From JABDDM01 sp038240295 (GTDB lineage Bacteria > Bacteroidota > Ignavibacteria > Palsa-1295): a stretch of 24,773 nucleotides of DNA. Within the stretch, counting starts at the first letter, position 1; each line of letters begins with the position of its first letter. The position numbers and the translations under genes are program-made. A model generated the notes under the pieces. It did no database searches. It was not told the DNA's origin and saw only the letters and a list, made by a program, of their open reading frames with translations. The stretch is taken from NCBI GenBank assembly GCA_038240295.1, contig JBBSDW010000028.1, forward strand, positions 1 through 24,773, written 5' to 3'. Of the stretch, positions 14,909 to 21,898 are shown piece by piece.

Positions 14909-15382
14909 ATGATCGCAAAACAAAATATGAAATCCAAACTAAGACCATACTTCTTTGCCATAGCTGTGATAGTGGCGCAGTTTGCCGTTTTCTCCGCTCA
15001 AGCGCAAACCAATTCGCCTACAACCAATGCTCCTAATGGAGCGCAGTCGGCACCAGTCCAGCTCACCGAGGAGCAGAAAATGGATCGGCGAATCGAGCAT
15101 TTGGAGCACATGCAGAAGCGGCTGGGGCTCACCGATGAGCAGGTCGCGCAGATCAGATCGGTCTGGCAGACGAACCGTGCAAAGCTTGTGGCCGATCGCG
15201 CTGCGTTTCAAAACTCATCCGGAGGAGCACGACGCATGGCTCATCGCCAGTTAAATCAGGACCGCAAGTCGACGATGGCGCAGGTCAAGAACGTTCTTAC
15301 GCCCGATCAGCAAAAGAAATTTGCCGATATTCAAGGGATTCGCCGCGAGCGCCGGATCGAGCGACGCTCACAAAACAAATAA
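14909..15382 (+). CDS. Spy/CpxP-like periplasmic LTxxQ-type protein
   Basis: The product has a signal peptide (LRPYFFAIAVIVAQFAVFSA, cleavage near AQA-QT). A short Asn/Thr/Pro-rich linker follows, then a highly charged helical domain. Two LTxxQ-like motifs, LTDEQVAQI at about 76-84 and LTPDQQKKF at about 132-140, are the hallmark of the Spy/CpxP superfamily. These are small periplasmic chaperones or envelope-stress sensors. The length (157, or 151 if ATG 14927 is used, which places the Lys-rich signal start right at MKSKLRP) fits. The C-terminus is very basic (RRERRIERRSQNK). The gene appears monocistronic: 79 bp lie upstream and a strong terminator follows. The family call is fairly good; the specific role is not. 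Confidence 0.72.
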   Translation: MIAKQNMKSKLRPYFFAIAVIVAQFAVFSAQAQTNSPTTNAPNGAQSAPVQLTEEQKMDRRIEHLEHMQKRLGLTDEQVAQIRSVWQTNRAKLVADRAAFQNSSGGARRMAHRQLNQDRKSTMAQVKNVLTPDQQKKFADIQGIRRERRIERRSQNK

Positions 15383-15400
15383 TTCTGAAAGCACTAAAAA

Positions 15401-15431
15401 AAAGACCGCCTTCATTTTGAAGGCGGTCTTT
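15401..15431. terminator. strong bidirectional intrinsic terminator
   Basis: A perfect 13-bp stem (AAAGACCGCCTTC with its complement) surrounds a 5-base ATTTT loop. An A-run precedes the stem and T's follow it, so it can terminate the LTxxQ gene (plus) and the convergent lipoprotein gene (minus, stop at 15472). Confidence 0.92.
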
Positions 15432-15471
15432 CAATTTTGATTGGGTAAATTACCCAATCGTGCTGTTTCGA

Positions 15472-15861
15472 TTATCGGCGCATCGAGCTATCGAGCTTTT
15501 TGCCGAGGTTGTTCGTTTTGTTGATCACGCCATTGGTACGATCGACATTTTCGTTGACCTTGTCGAGCCCGCGATTCGCTTTGTCGATCACGTCGCCGCC
15601 GTTTGTCGAATTCGAGCTATTCGTACCCCCGCTTGTGTTGACGTTTCCGCGCGTTGAGCCGGAGCCGTTCGATGATCCCGATCCGACCCCTTGCGTGGTA
15701 CCTGCCCCGGCGCCTTGATTGCCTTGCGGAGTAGTAGTGGGCTGAGTTGCCGGAGTCGTCTGAATCGACGAGAGGCTATCCTGACTGGTCGTGGTCTGCG
15801 ATTGCTGCTTGCATCCGACAATGGCGAAGGCCAAAAATGCTGCAAAAACGTAAGATTTCAT
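15472..15861 (-). CDS. small low-complexity lipoprotein
   Basis: This 129-residue protein begins MKSYVFAAFLAFAIVGCKQQ. IVGC is a good lipobox, so the mature protein would be lipid-anchored at Cys17. The next 75 residues are almost only Gln, Thr, Ser, Gly and Asn, a flexible tether. The end (VIDKANRGLDKVNENVDRTNGVINKTNNLGKKLD) is a short amphipathic helix with repeats of N and K at 3-4 residue spacing and may form a coiled coil. No family is recognised. Its stop faces the LTxxQ gene across a shared terminator. Function is unknown; the tether-plus-helix layout suggests binding something at the periplasmic face, by inference. Confidence 0.75.
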   Translation of the reverse strand: MKSYVFAAFLAFAIVGCKQQSQTTTSQDSLSSIQTTPATQPTTTPQGNQGAGAGTTQGVGSGSSNGSGSTRGNVNTSGGTNSSNSTNGGDVIDKANRGLDKVNENVDRTNGVINKTNNLGKKLDSSMRR

Positions 15862-16043
15862 AGGTTCGGTTAGTTTAATGAATTGGGACTTCTAACAAAT
15901 TTCCGGCCACTAAAGGTGATCGTATCTCAAAAGATCTCGAAACATTCATTCGAGGAAATCAAAAGATAGAGAAGCTTTCTCCAGAATTTTACGTATATTG
16001 TAGCCAGAACTTCCACGATCACTCTCACAACACATTCGTGCGT

Positions 16044-16415
16044 ATGATGAACCGACAGAACGCTCTACTTGTCATCGTAACGTTGATGACATTGTGTGCA
16101 TCCTGCCAACTGCAGGAGCCCGTATGGGAAATATCCCGCACCGTGACCGTCGTTGCCGAGCGATCGGCGCCCGATAATGGCAAGCAGTATCTCCAGATCT
16201 ATTACGAAAACACGGGGCAGGATACGATCGAGCAGATCAAGTACGAACTGATCAAACTTCATGGCACGAAGGCCGACACGGCGATCCGGATCATCGAGCC
16301 TCAAAAAGTATTGCTACCGGCCGAGCGGCATATCGTTGCGCGCCAGGTCGGGCAGGCACCTGCAGATTTCGATGCGGTGACAGTCGGCAAAGTTTGGGTG
16401 ATCAAAACATCTTAA
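16044..16415 (+). CDS. small putative lipoprotein, uncharacterised
   Basis: From the ATG at 16044 the product begins MMNRQNALLVIVTLMTLCASC, a hydrophobic signal ending in a possible lipobox (CASC). The remaining 100 or so residues look like one beta-rich domain with TVTVVAERS, QYLQIYYENTGQDTIEQIKYELI and HIVARQVGQ. That composition resembles small immunoglobulin-like extracellular domains (a FxxxN-x-G-x-D-x-I type strand turn). No family is recognised with confidence. A GTG at 16038 is an alternative start. The stop is 21 bp before the exonuclease ATG, so the two may be co-transcribed. Confidence 0.7.
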   Translation: MMNRQNALLVIVTLMTLCASCQLQEPVWEISRTVTVVAERSAPDNGKQYLQIYYENTGQDTIEQIKYELIKLHGTKADTAIRIIEPQKVLLPAERHIVARQVGQAPADFDAVTVGKVWVIKTS

Positions 16416-16436
16416 CGCACTTCTTTACTGCCCTCG

Positions 16437-17177
16437 ATGTCGCAAAGCCTCGTTTTTGATATCGAAACCATCCCACTCGATTTCGATAGTTCGTTCGACG
16501 ATTCACAAAAGGAATATCTCCTCCGGGGCTGCAATTCCGACGAGGAGCGCGAGGAGAGGAAACATATCGGTGGGCTCAATCCGCTCCTCGGCAAAGTCGT
16601 TTGCATCGGGACTTACGTACATGAAACGCGCAAAGGGACGGCGCTCTACCTCGATAAGGAGCCGATCGAAGAGGTGGTTACGCTCGACGACATGACCTTC
16701 AAATACAAAGCCTTCACTGACGAACAAGCCCTCCTGCAGCATTTCTGGACCGGCATTGCAAACAAATATCAGGCGGTCGTTTCGTTCAACGGACGCAATT
16801 TCGATTGCCCATTCCTGATGCTTCGGTCGGCCGTGCTTGGCATTCGCCCGTCGGTCAATCTCATGGCAGGCACACGCTGGGAATTCAAAGTTGCAAATTC
16901 GTCGGAGCGTTATAGCGGCATCGACCATATCGATCTGGCCGACAAACTTGTTTTTGGCGCCGGCTACGATAAAGTAGGCGCGACGCGAAAATTCAATCTC
17001 GATTTTTACACTCGCGCCTTCGGCATCCCCTCACCCAAGGCCGCCGGCATCACCGGCCACGAAGTCCCCCAATTTTTCGCCGAAGGCCGCTCCCGCGAAA
17101 TCGCAGAATACTGCATGCGAGACGTCCGCGCCACCAGCGATCTCTACGAGAAATGGTGTGCAATGCTGAAGTTTTGA
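16437..17177 (+). CDS. PolB-like 3'-5' exonuclease (DEDDy, RNase H fold)
   Basis: This 246-residue soluble protein belongs to the DnaQ-like exonucleases of the predicted PolB-like family. Exo I is FDIET (Asp8, Glu10). Exo II is the FNGRNFDCPFL stretch (Asp123), and Exo III is AEYCMRDVRATSDLY (Tyr225, Asp229), which makes it the DEDDy type. The sequence between them (KVVCIGTY, GIDHIDLADKL) also fits. It removes nucleotides from 3' ends using two metal ions and is thought to act in DNA repair or proofreading, though no in vivo role is clear for this family. ATG 16437 is the natural start. The gene carries no extra domain and follows the small lipoprotein gene closely. Confidence 0.88.
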   Translation: MSQSLVFDIETIPLDFDSSFDDSQKEYLLRGCNSDEEREERKHIGGLNPLLGKVVCIGTYVHETRKGTALYLDKEPIEEVVTLDDMTFKYKAFTDEQALLQHFWTGIANKYQAVVSFNGRNFDCPFLMLRSAVLGIRPSVNLMAGTRWEFKVANSSERYSGIDHIDLADKLVFGAGYDKVGATRKFNLDFYTRAFGIPSPKAAGITGHEVPQFFAEGRSREIAEYCMRDVRATSDLYEKWCAMLKF

Positions 17178-17226
17178 CTCAGGGTGGAAAATCGTCCTTT
17201 TGAATAGTCCTTACTTTATCAGAACG

Positions 17227-17334
17227 TCACGGAAACGGTCCGATATCGTAGATGTCCTCAGGTGTGTATTTCATCGCTTTGTTAACTTGCCAGGAACGGC
17301 CATGTACCAGCCAGTGCGGACATGAAGCGCACGT
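17227..17334 (-). pseudogene. short open coding-like segment, possible gene remnant
   Basis: Within the 171-bp gap between the exonuclease and the next minus-strand gene, one minus frame is open for 35 codons: TCASCPHWLVHGRSWQVNKA then MKYTPEDIYDIGPFP. It has a CxxC pair and protein-like composition but no start codon before the in-frame TAA at 17335. It could be the displaced C-terminus of the gene ending at 17349 after two frame changes, or a relic. Nothing else is visible in the gap. Confidence 0.25.
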
Positions 17335-17348
17335 TTATATTGCGCAAT

Positions 17349-17723
17349 TCATTCTCGCGCATCGGGCGACTGGGCCGCCCACGCCTTTAAAATATCAGAG
17401 ACCCTGCTGCTTCGCCCTTTCGCTCTCAAGGCCCGGAATTCTCTTCCTCGACTGCGCTTCTTTTGAAAATGCAATCGAATCTCTGCTTCGATCGTCGCCA
17501 GCAGGAAGAAGATGACGGACCGCTCGAGTTCAAGGCGATAATTGATGAAGAGTTCAAAGATTTCATCTCGGGTCAGAGATGCAAATCGCTCAAACGCGTG
17601 GATCGTCCCGGAAGTGAAGGCGTTCAAGATCGCGGCCTGGAAATCGATCAGTGCGTCTCGCTGCACAGAATAATATTCCAGAACCGAATCGAGCGGAAGA
17701 ATCTCCGAGGACCATGAGGACAT
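17349..17723 (-). CDS. uncharacterised protein, second gene of a two-gene cassette
   Basis: This 124-residue hydrophilic, helix-rich protein (DALIDFQAAILNAFTSGTIHAF, FERFASLTRDEIFELFINYR) has a hydrophobic stretch LERSVIFFLLATIEAEIRLHF at about 66-86 and then a basic segment KKRSRGREFRALRAKGRSSR. No family is recognised. Its ATG at 17723 shares a base with the stop of the upstream gene (TAATG), so the two are translationally coupled. The C-terminal SPDARE is encoded by one copy of a 15-bp inverted repeat that recurs upstream of the partner gene. The coupled pair of unknown small proteins resembles toxin-antitoxin layouts in organisation only; no toxin fold is seen. Confidence 0.6.
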   Translation of the reverse strand: MSSWSSEILPLDSVLEYYSVQRDALIDFQAAILNAFTSGTIHAFERFASLTRDEIFELFINYRLELERSVIFFLLATIEAEIRLHFQKKRSRGREFRALRAKGRSSRVSDILKAWAAQSPDARE

Positions 17724-18205
17724 TAATCAACAAGCAACAGTACAACAACTTCCTTGAACGCTGCCCGATCGAACAGCCGGTAGTTGTTCCGCATGAGCTG
17801 CCCCGTTCCTGCATACTCTCGTTGCAGAATTTCCCAAATACCCCATTGACGCATAACGACAGCTACCGCCATGTTTTTCCCCACAAGATCGATGCGCCCA
17901 AGTCCTCCAAAAACATCTGTCCCGACTGGCCGCAATAGCACTTGTTCCCTACCGAAAAAGATCTTTAACTGAGGTGCATCATAGCTTCCGTAGACCTCTT
18001 CGCTGATATGAGCGGCTTGCTCGTAATAGACGACAGGTCCAGCTAACTTTAACTCGTCAAGCCATGCCCTTACATTGACTAAAAGTTTATTGAGTTCATC
18101 CATCCACCGAGTGAGTCGCAAGTTCTGCCCTTCGACCACATCGGAAGAAACTCCCGAAGCGTGGTTGGCTTTCAGATAGTCCTCTATGGTTAGCGTGTTA
18201 TTCAT
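17723..18205 (-). CDS. uncharacterised protein, first gene of the two-gene cassette
   Basis: From the ATG at 18205 this gives about 160 residues starting MNNTLTIEDYLKANHASG, with helical text (LTRWMDELNKLLVNVRAWLDEL) and a beta-rich middle (GPVVYYEQAAHISEEVYGSYDAPQLKIFFG). A later segment reads LRPVGTDVFGGLGRIDLVGKNMAVAVVM and the end is NNYRLFDRAAFKEVVVLLLVD. I recognise no family. The frame runs up to a GTG at 18259, but the extra 18 residues look unstructured. A perfect 12-bp palindrome (TTACTTAAGTAA, 18276-18287) lies about 70 bp upstream and might be an operator. The stop overlaps the next gene's start. Confidence 0.62.
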   Translation of the reverse strand: MNNTLTIEDYLKANHASGVSSDVVEGQNLRLTRWMDELNKLLVNVRAWLDELKLAGPVVYYEQAAHISEEVYGSYDAPQLKIFFGREQVLLRPVGTDVFGGLGRIDLVGKNMAVAVVMRQWGIWEILQREYAGTGQLMRNNYRLFDRAAFKEVVVLLLVD

Positions 18206-18344
18206 ACCGATAAAATGAAATGCCTTTGTGATAAGATCTACTGGCTTCTTCCGGCGCACGCAGAGATGTTGGCATTTACTTAAGTAAGGAAATGGAGGTG
18301 GCCGCCAACGAGCTTCGCTTCTCCTGCAGCAAAGGTGTCACCAC

Positions 18345-18359
18345 CGCCCGATGCGCGAG
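18345..18359. repeat. 15-bp inverted repeat flanking the two-gene cassette
   Basis: CGCCCGATGCGCGAG at 18345-18359 recurs in inverted orientation at 17354-17368, so the pair brackets the cassette about 1 kb apart. There is no further similarity on either side. In a window this size a match of this length could occur by chance. Confidence 0.35.
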
Positions 18360-18387
18360 CTAAAAATTTCAGCCGGATAAATTAAGG

Positions 18388-18403
18388 GTGCCCTTCCGGG
18401 CAC
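18388..18403. repeat. short perfect hairpin GTGCCC-TTCC-GGGCAC
   Basis: A six-base stem with a four-base loop lies about 27 bp before the possible 34-codon ORF at 18431. It could be part of a promoter region or a weak attenuator or terminator. No T-run follows. Confidence 0.35.
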
Positions 18404-18430
18404 TAACCATAGTCTCTCTCTGTTTATATT

Positions 18431-18535
18431 ATGATCCGCTTGCTCTACTCGCTGACGCCATTTCGGAAACATCCTGATGAGCACCTGTTTTTCTTTCGGG
18501 AGCAGAAGTATGAAAAAAGTTTGTACACCTCTTAG
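18431..18535 (+). CDS. possible 34-residue small protein
   Basis: ATG 18431 opens MIRLLYSLTPFRKHPDEHLFFF and continues REQKYEKSLYTS to a TAG. No clear ribosome site precedes it. It overlaps the first mini-ORF (18510) in a different frame, so at most one may be real. The similar text EHLFLFEGG appears in the next repeat unit in the corresponding frame, so the DNA repeat once may have coded in this frame. Coding status is uncertain. Confidence 0.25.
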   Translation: MIRLLYSLTPFRKHPDEHLFFFREQKYEKSLYTS

Positions 18536-18629
18536 GTTGGGAGTTCCGATTTGGGTTCAAGGATGGTGAACCTGTTGCTGAGCACCTATTTCTGTTCGAA
18601 GGAGGATTATGAAAAAAGTTTGTACACCG
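18479..18629 (+). repeat. tandem direct repeat of about 50 bp, two copies
   Basis: Copy 1 (about 18479-18529) and copy 2 (about 18579-18628) share GAGCACCT, a TTTCT/TTCG stretch, a GGAG-type box and then 20 identical bases ATGAAAAAAGTTTGTACACC. Start-to-start distance is about 99-100 bp. The region 18260-18718 otherwise holds no annotated gene; it contains a palindrome, this repeat and the terminator of the AT-hook gene. Confidence 0.7.
18510..18569 (+). CDS. mini-ORF 1 (19 residues, MKKVCTP family)
   Basis: The product would be MKKVCTPLRLGVPIWVQGW. A GGAG (18499-18502) lies about 7 bases upstream of the ATG as a fair ribosome site. Its first 20 bases are identical to mini-ORF 2. It could be a leader peptide or a small peptide gene; without more copies this is a guess. 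Confidence 0.35.
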   Translation: MKKVCTPLRLGVPIWVQGW

Positions 18630-18656
18630 CACGTTCGGTTGCTTGGGAATTGGTGA
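18609..18656 (+). CDS. mini-ORF 2 (15 residues, MKKVCTP family)
   Basis: The product would be MKKVCTPHVRLLGNW. It is preceded by a canonical AAGGAGG at about 18599-18605, four bases from the ATG, which is unusual here because most genes in the window lack a clear ribosome site. It shares ATGAAAAAAGTTTGTACACC with mini-ORF 1. Both peptides end in Trp. Confidence 0.4.
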   Translation: MKKVCTPHVRLLGNW

Positions 18657-18718
18657 TTTTCGGGTGTTTTTGGCGGATGATGCAATTGGTTGGAGGCGTT
18701 TTGCTACACGTTACGCAA

Positions 18719-18746
18719 AAAGCCGAGGAGCGAACTCCCCGGCTTT
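18719..18746 (-). terminator. intrinsic terminator of the AT-hook gene
   Basis: A 12-position stem with one A/C mismatch (AAAGCCGAGGAG / CTCCCCGGCTTT) closes a CGAA tetraloop. On the minus strand it ends GGCTTTTTGCG, a T-run of the kind expected for rho-independent termination. It lies 24 bp beyond the AT-hook gene stop at 18771. Confidence 0.9.
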
Positions 18747-18770
18747 GACTTGCGAGAAATGAATCCTGAA

Positions 18771-19550
18771 TTAGTTTGCGCCCTGCAGTTCGCGAACGCT
18801 TGCCTGTGCTTTTTGGCGGTCTGGCAATGCTTCAACGAATGCGCGGCCGGCCGGCGTGAGCTTGCGCTTACCACGATCGGCGCGTTCGATAAGGCCTCGA
18901 ACGATCGCATTGTTGACCGTAACGTGTACGTTCGAAAATGCTTCTGCCCCAGATTCTTTATTTGCTGCGTCGATCTCGGCATTCGAGAACGAAGGAAGCT
19001 TTTTGTTCTGGTGCAGATAATATCCAAGAACCGCAGTGCGCTGAAGTGCGCCCGAAGGCTGTTTTTGCGACAAGAATTGCTTGATGCTGCCGGTTCCTGT
19101 CGAAGCAACTGCGTTTCCTCCCGCGTTCGACTGCCCTGCAGGGCGCCCTGGCCGACGGCCTGGCTTGCCAGCGGTTGAAGCTGCCGCGGTCGAACTCGCT
19201 GCAGCCGGCTTGTTTGCACCCGATCCCGGTGGGCGTCCCGGTCTGCCTTTTACTTTGGCAGTTGGCTGGAATGTCGGAGCAGCAGCAGCTGGGCGTCCCG
19301 GCGGACGACCAGTGCGTTTGCCCGCGGTGTTACCCTTTTGCTGGGTGGATGCGGTATGTGCGTTGGAGCCATGAGATCCGGAGCCGCCAGCGTGTGAGCC
19401 ATTGGAGTTCGAGTTCTCGGATCCGATCCCGAGCTTGTGCATCAAATGTGCAAGCTGCAGCACACTCGCACGTCCAGCATGTTCAAGCTCGCCAAGAGCC
19501 CCGAGCACTGCGCGCAGTGACTTTTCTTCAATATCGCTAAGTTCAAGCAT
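18771..19550 (-). CDS. AT-hook protein with low-complexity linker and C-terminal winged-helix-like domain
   Basis: This 259-residue protein has three parts. Residues 1-42 are helical (LSDIEEKSLRAVLGALGELEHAG). Residues 43-155 are a Gly/Ser/Asn/Ala-rich linker with three AT-hook-like cores: RTGRPPGRP (79-87), KGRPGRPPG (101-109) and GRRPGRPAG (131-139). Residues about 158-245 look like a winged helix: RTAVLGYYLHQNKKLPSF, SNAEIDAANKESG, VHVTVNNAIVRGLIERADRGKRKLTPAGRAFVEAL. AT hooks bind the minor groove of A/T-rich DNA, as in CarD of myxobacteria and HMGA proteins. The C-terminal part would bind DNA sequence-specifically. The pairing suggests an architectural regulator or nucleoid protein. It has a strong terminator and stands alone. 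The AT-hook call is solid; the winged helix is inferred. Confidence 0.78.
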   Translation of the reverse strand: MLELSDIEEKSLRAVLGALGELEHAGRASVLQLAHLMHKLGIGSENSNSNGSHAGGSGSHGSNAHTASTQQKGNTAGKRTGRPPGRPAAAAPTFQPTAKVKGRPGRPPGSGANKPAAASSTAAASTAGKPGRRPGRPAGQSNAGGNAVASTGTGSIKQFLSQKQPSGALQRTAVLGYYLHQNKKLPSFSNAEIDAANKESGAEAFSNVHVTVNNAIVRGLIERADRGKRKLTPAGRAFVEALPDRQKAQASVRELQGAN

Positions 19551-19657
19551 ATAAGGTGTGATGTTTGTGCCGTACGGTTAGAGAAATACGGCTGGCTAAA
19601 ATACATAATGAACAGATTGTTCAGGCTTTTTTAACCGAATCAATGCTTTAAAAGTGC

Positions 19658-19689
19658 GAACACGCCTGAAGAAATTATCAAGCGTGTTC
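19658..19689 (-). terminator. candidate terminator hairpin downstream of the secreted gene
   Basis: GAACACGC (19658-19665) pairs with GCGTGTTC (19682-19689) over a 16-base loop, about 68 bp after the stop at 19758. The short stem and long loop make it a weaker terminator than the others in the window. The remaining 19551-19757 gap shows nothing else of note. Confidence 0.4.
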
Positions 19690-19757
19690 AGCTACTTCCT
19701 AAGCGGTGAGAAATAAGGTCTGCTATATACTTCGTTGCTGTTGATCCGGCGACAAGC

Positions 19758-20357
19758 TTAGTTGAGATTTCCGTGCTGGATCTGATCGTTCAATTCGTTG
19801 CTGAGCGTGGCGACAAGTGCGTCGACGGTTGCTGCATCGACTCTATCAACTGCGGTCATCATCGTCTTCGAGGCAACCGGGCGATTCGAAACACCAACGC
19901 CCGAGAACTGCGGAACAAGCTCAACACAAACCGTTAGCACTCCGCCGATCGGGCGGGCCTCGTAATTGACACGGACGCGAACAGCGTGCTGCAAAGCGAG
20001 TGAAACATCAGGCGTCATGACCGGAGTTACGAAATTACGTGTACCACCATTTTCGATGTCCTTGATCGAAGAATTATTGTTTGAGAAGTTCGACATGGTA
20101 GCGAGCGCAACCATCTGATTCGACTGCTCGCGCAGCGAAGCATTAATGGAAGAATGCGTCATCGACAGAATCTGCTGCCCCGAAAGCGATGGCGTATTAC
20201 GGTTGGAAGCGCGCGAGCGGTACGAAGTGCGAAGATCGAGTTTCTGGCTTTCCGCGACAGGCTGGCTTGGAAGTGACTGTGCGCTCACGGTCGTAAAGCC
20301 GGCGAGGATTACAACTGCTGCGAAAATAATGGTCTGGAGTGTGATTTTCGGTTTCAT
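19758..20357 (-). CDS. uncharacterised secreted protein
   Basis: This 199-residue protein starts with a textbook signal peptide (MKPKITLQTIIFAAVVILAG, cleavage after VSA). It is followed by an Arg/Ser/Asn-rich segment (RTSYRSRASNRNTPSLSGQQ), a Met- and Ser-rich helical part, and a beta-rich end with VRVRVNYEARPIGGVLTVCVEL and a conserved-looking ATVDALVATLSNELNDQI. No family is recognised, and no lipobox or sorting domain is visible. The ATG at 20357 is the only start that keeps the signal. A hairpin of 8-bp arms lies in the upstream leader (20407-20446). It is probably a periplasmic or outer-surface protein of unknown role. Confidence 0.75.
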   Translation of the reverse strand: MKPKITLQTIIFAAVVILAGFTTVSAQSLPSQPVAESQKLDLRTSYRSRASNRNTPSLSGQQILSMTHSSINASLREQSNQMVALATMSNFSNNNSSIKDIENGGTRNFVTPVMTPDVSLALQHAVRVRVNYEARPIGGVLTVCVELVPQFSGVGVSNRPVASKTMMTAVDRVDAATVDALVATLSNELNDQIQHGNLN

Positions 20358-20406
20358 ATTAGGGACTTCTCAGTTAACGACTAAATCAATATATTCTTAG
20401 GTTCGA

Positions 20407-20446
20407 AGTGCGCCCGGATCTGATTTCTTTATTTCCTCGGCGCACT
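20407..20446. promoter_or_regulatory. inverted repeat in the 434-bp intergenic region 20358-20791
   Basis: AGTGCGCC (20407-20414) and its complement GGCGCACT (20439-20446) enclose 24 bases. The repeat lies 50-90 bp upstream of the minus-strand secreted gene and could be its operator or leader hairpin. The rest of 20358-20791 is AT-rich and holds no convincing ORF; the 61-codon frame there lacks protein character. The promoters of both divergent genes must sit here. Confidence 0.35.
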
Positions 20447-20791
20447 ACAAACATACCTGATTCGCAGTTGAAGTCAAGCTCTTTTTGCGGAAAATCGCAC
20501 AGTTTCGGCATTTTTTCGGGATTGCTCGATTTCTAATTCGGAACAACCGCACGCTACTGAAGCACACATTTAGTTTTCTATTCCAACATGTGCACACCGA
20601 CCTAAGCTCATTTTCGATTCTGTACGTCAAATTTTCCGTCTGTGCAAGAATCCGACACCACCGTCATTTTGAGTCAGTTGGGCAACGCTTTCGTTGCAGA
20701 TTGAAAACGCAATGCAAGTTTCAGGGATGAACGTTCGCGTCGAAACGCTTAGGCTGCCATTCGGCTTTACATAGGTCAGCACCAATTACGA

Positions 20792-21877
20792 ATGCCGTTA
20801 TTCCCCGATCTGGATCTTTCTGAACTCGATATAGACGACGACAAAGATCTGCCGGCCGAGCAGACCGGTCGTCGGAAAAAGCAGATCCTGCTCACAAAGC
20901 GGTTGCTGCTCGCTTCCCTGTTATTGATCCTGCCGGCAAGTTATTTCGCTTTGACCAGCAGCAGATACGCTGGCCAGGGGCTCACCCCGAAATACTTCCA
21001 GCTCAGCACAGTTGGTGATGTTATTTCGCTTCTCACCTTCGTTTTGGCCCTTTTGCCTGTGATCGTTGGGCTTGTAAGGCCCTATCGAATAAGTTTGGGT
21101 CGCACGATCATCGCAACAGCATTTTCGCTGGTGATACTCTGGATCGAGTTCGGTCTTTACCGATTTGATGCCAGCGATTTCTCTGATACCGCCTCTGTCG
21201 TCCTTATTACAGGAATTTTCGCTCAACTGGCCATTCTCTTCACTCATTCGCAACCAGCCGCGAGTGGAATTGGTCGAACCTGGCGGATCTTGAGAAACAC
21301 GATGATCGTCTTTCTTCTATATGCGGCTTTTGGGTTTCTTTTCAGCTTTGCCTATCCGAGCGTGACCGATCCGCGGGAAATAACTATATTTGGTGCGGAT
21401 GCCGGCGTCGTATTCGGGGCGGCAGTCTGGAGCGGAAGAAACCTGGGAAATAGACCGAGCCCGACACTAAAAGAAAGGATTGCCGTCGGATACGATCTTT
21501 TAGCCTCAAAAGCGATACCGAGACTTGCCGTAACCGGCGCCAGTGCTCCAGGTGAGGAAGCGGAGGCAACCGTTGCAAAGCAGGAGTTTATCAAGTTGGG
21601 TGTCGATCCATCCGCGATCATTCCTGAGACGAACTCTCATTCGACGTTCGACCAAGTCAAGTTCATTCGCGACGAACTTATGGGAAAACAGGGCTGGACG
21701 AAGTTTGTCGTCATCAGCGACCAGTACCACCTCGGCCGGGTTCTCGAAATGTGCAAGTTCAATCATATCAACGCAATCGGCACACCTTCGAGGATCAAGC
21801 AACCCTTTCTCGAACTCGCCTTCTATAGATGCCGCGAAAGCATAGCGCTACTGGCGTATTGGCTCCTCGGGAAGTGA
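20792..21877 (+). CDS. membrane protein with C-terminal YdcF/SanA (DUF218) domain
   Basis: This 361-residue protein has an acidic N-terminus (DLDLSELDIDDDKD) and five hydrophobic segments at about 38-54, 75-95, 104-120, 134-150 and 171-187. A DUF218 domain follows from about 203 to the end. Its signatures are DAGVVFGAAVWSGRNLGN, PSPTLKERIAVGYDLL, RLAVTGASAPGEEAEA, SHSTFDQVKFIRDEL and FVVISDQYHLGR. The family includes SanA/ElyC-type proteins tied to envelope integrity and lipid carrier metabolism, although the activity is not settled. The domain would lie on the periplasmic or cytoplasmic side according to the five-TM topology, which I cannot resolve. No Shine-Dalgarno is evident at ATG 20792. 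It is probably monocistronic; the dehydrogenase is about 200 bp downstream. Confidence 0.85.
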   Translation: MPLFPDLDLSELDIDDDKDLPAEQTGRRKKQILLTKRLLLASLLLILPASYFALTSSRYAGQGLTPKYFQLSTVGDVISLLTFVLALLPVIVGLVRPYRISLGRTIIATAFSLVILWIEFGLYRFDASDFSDTASVVLITGIFAQLAILFTHSQPAASGIGRTWRILRNTMIVFLLYAAFGFLFSFAYPSVTDPREITIFGADAGVVFGAAVWSGRNLGNRPSPTLKERIAVGYDLLASKAIPRLAVTGASAPGEEAEATVAKQEFIKLGVDPSAIIPETNSHSTFDQVKFIRDELMGKQGWTKFVVISDQYHLGRVLEMCKFNHINAIGTPSRIKQPFLELAFYRCRESIALLAYWLLGK

Positions 21878-21898
21878 GTCTGTGAAAAATCCCAAAAA

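Noticed and set aside
18429..18632. 67-codon minus-strand frame with repeated RCTNFFH
   Set aside because: The repeat in the protein simply mirrors the DNA tandem repeat; no ribosome site or domain. The plus-strand mini-ORFs have better signals.
20445..20630. 61-codon minus frame in the intergenic region
   Set aside because: It is Arg/Cys/Asn-rich with no start signal or motif, in an AT-rich spacer.
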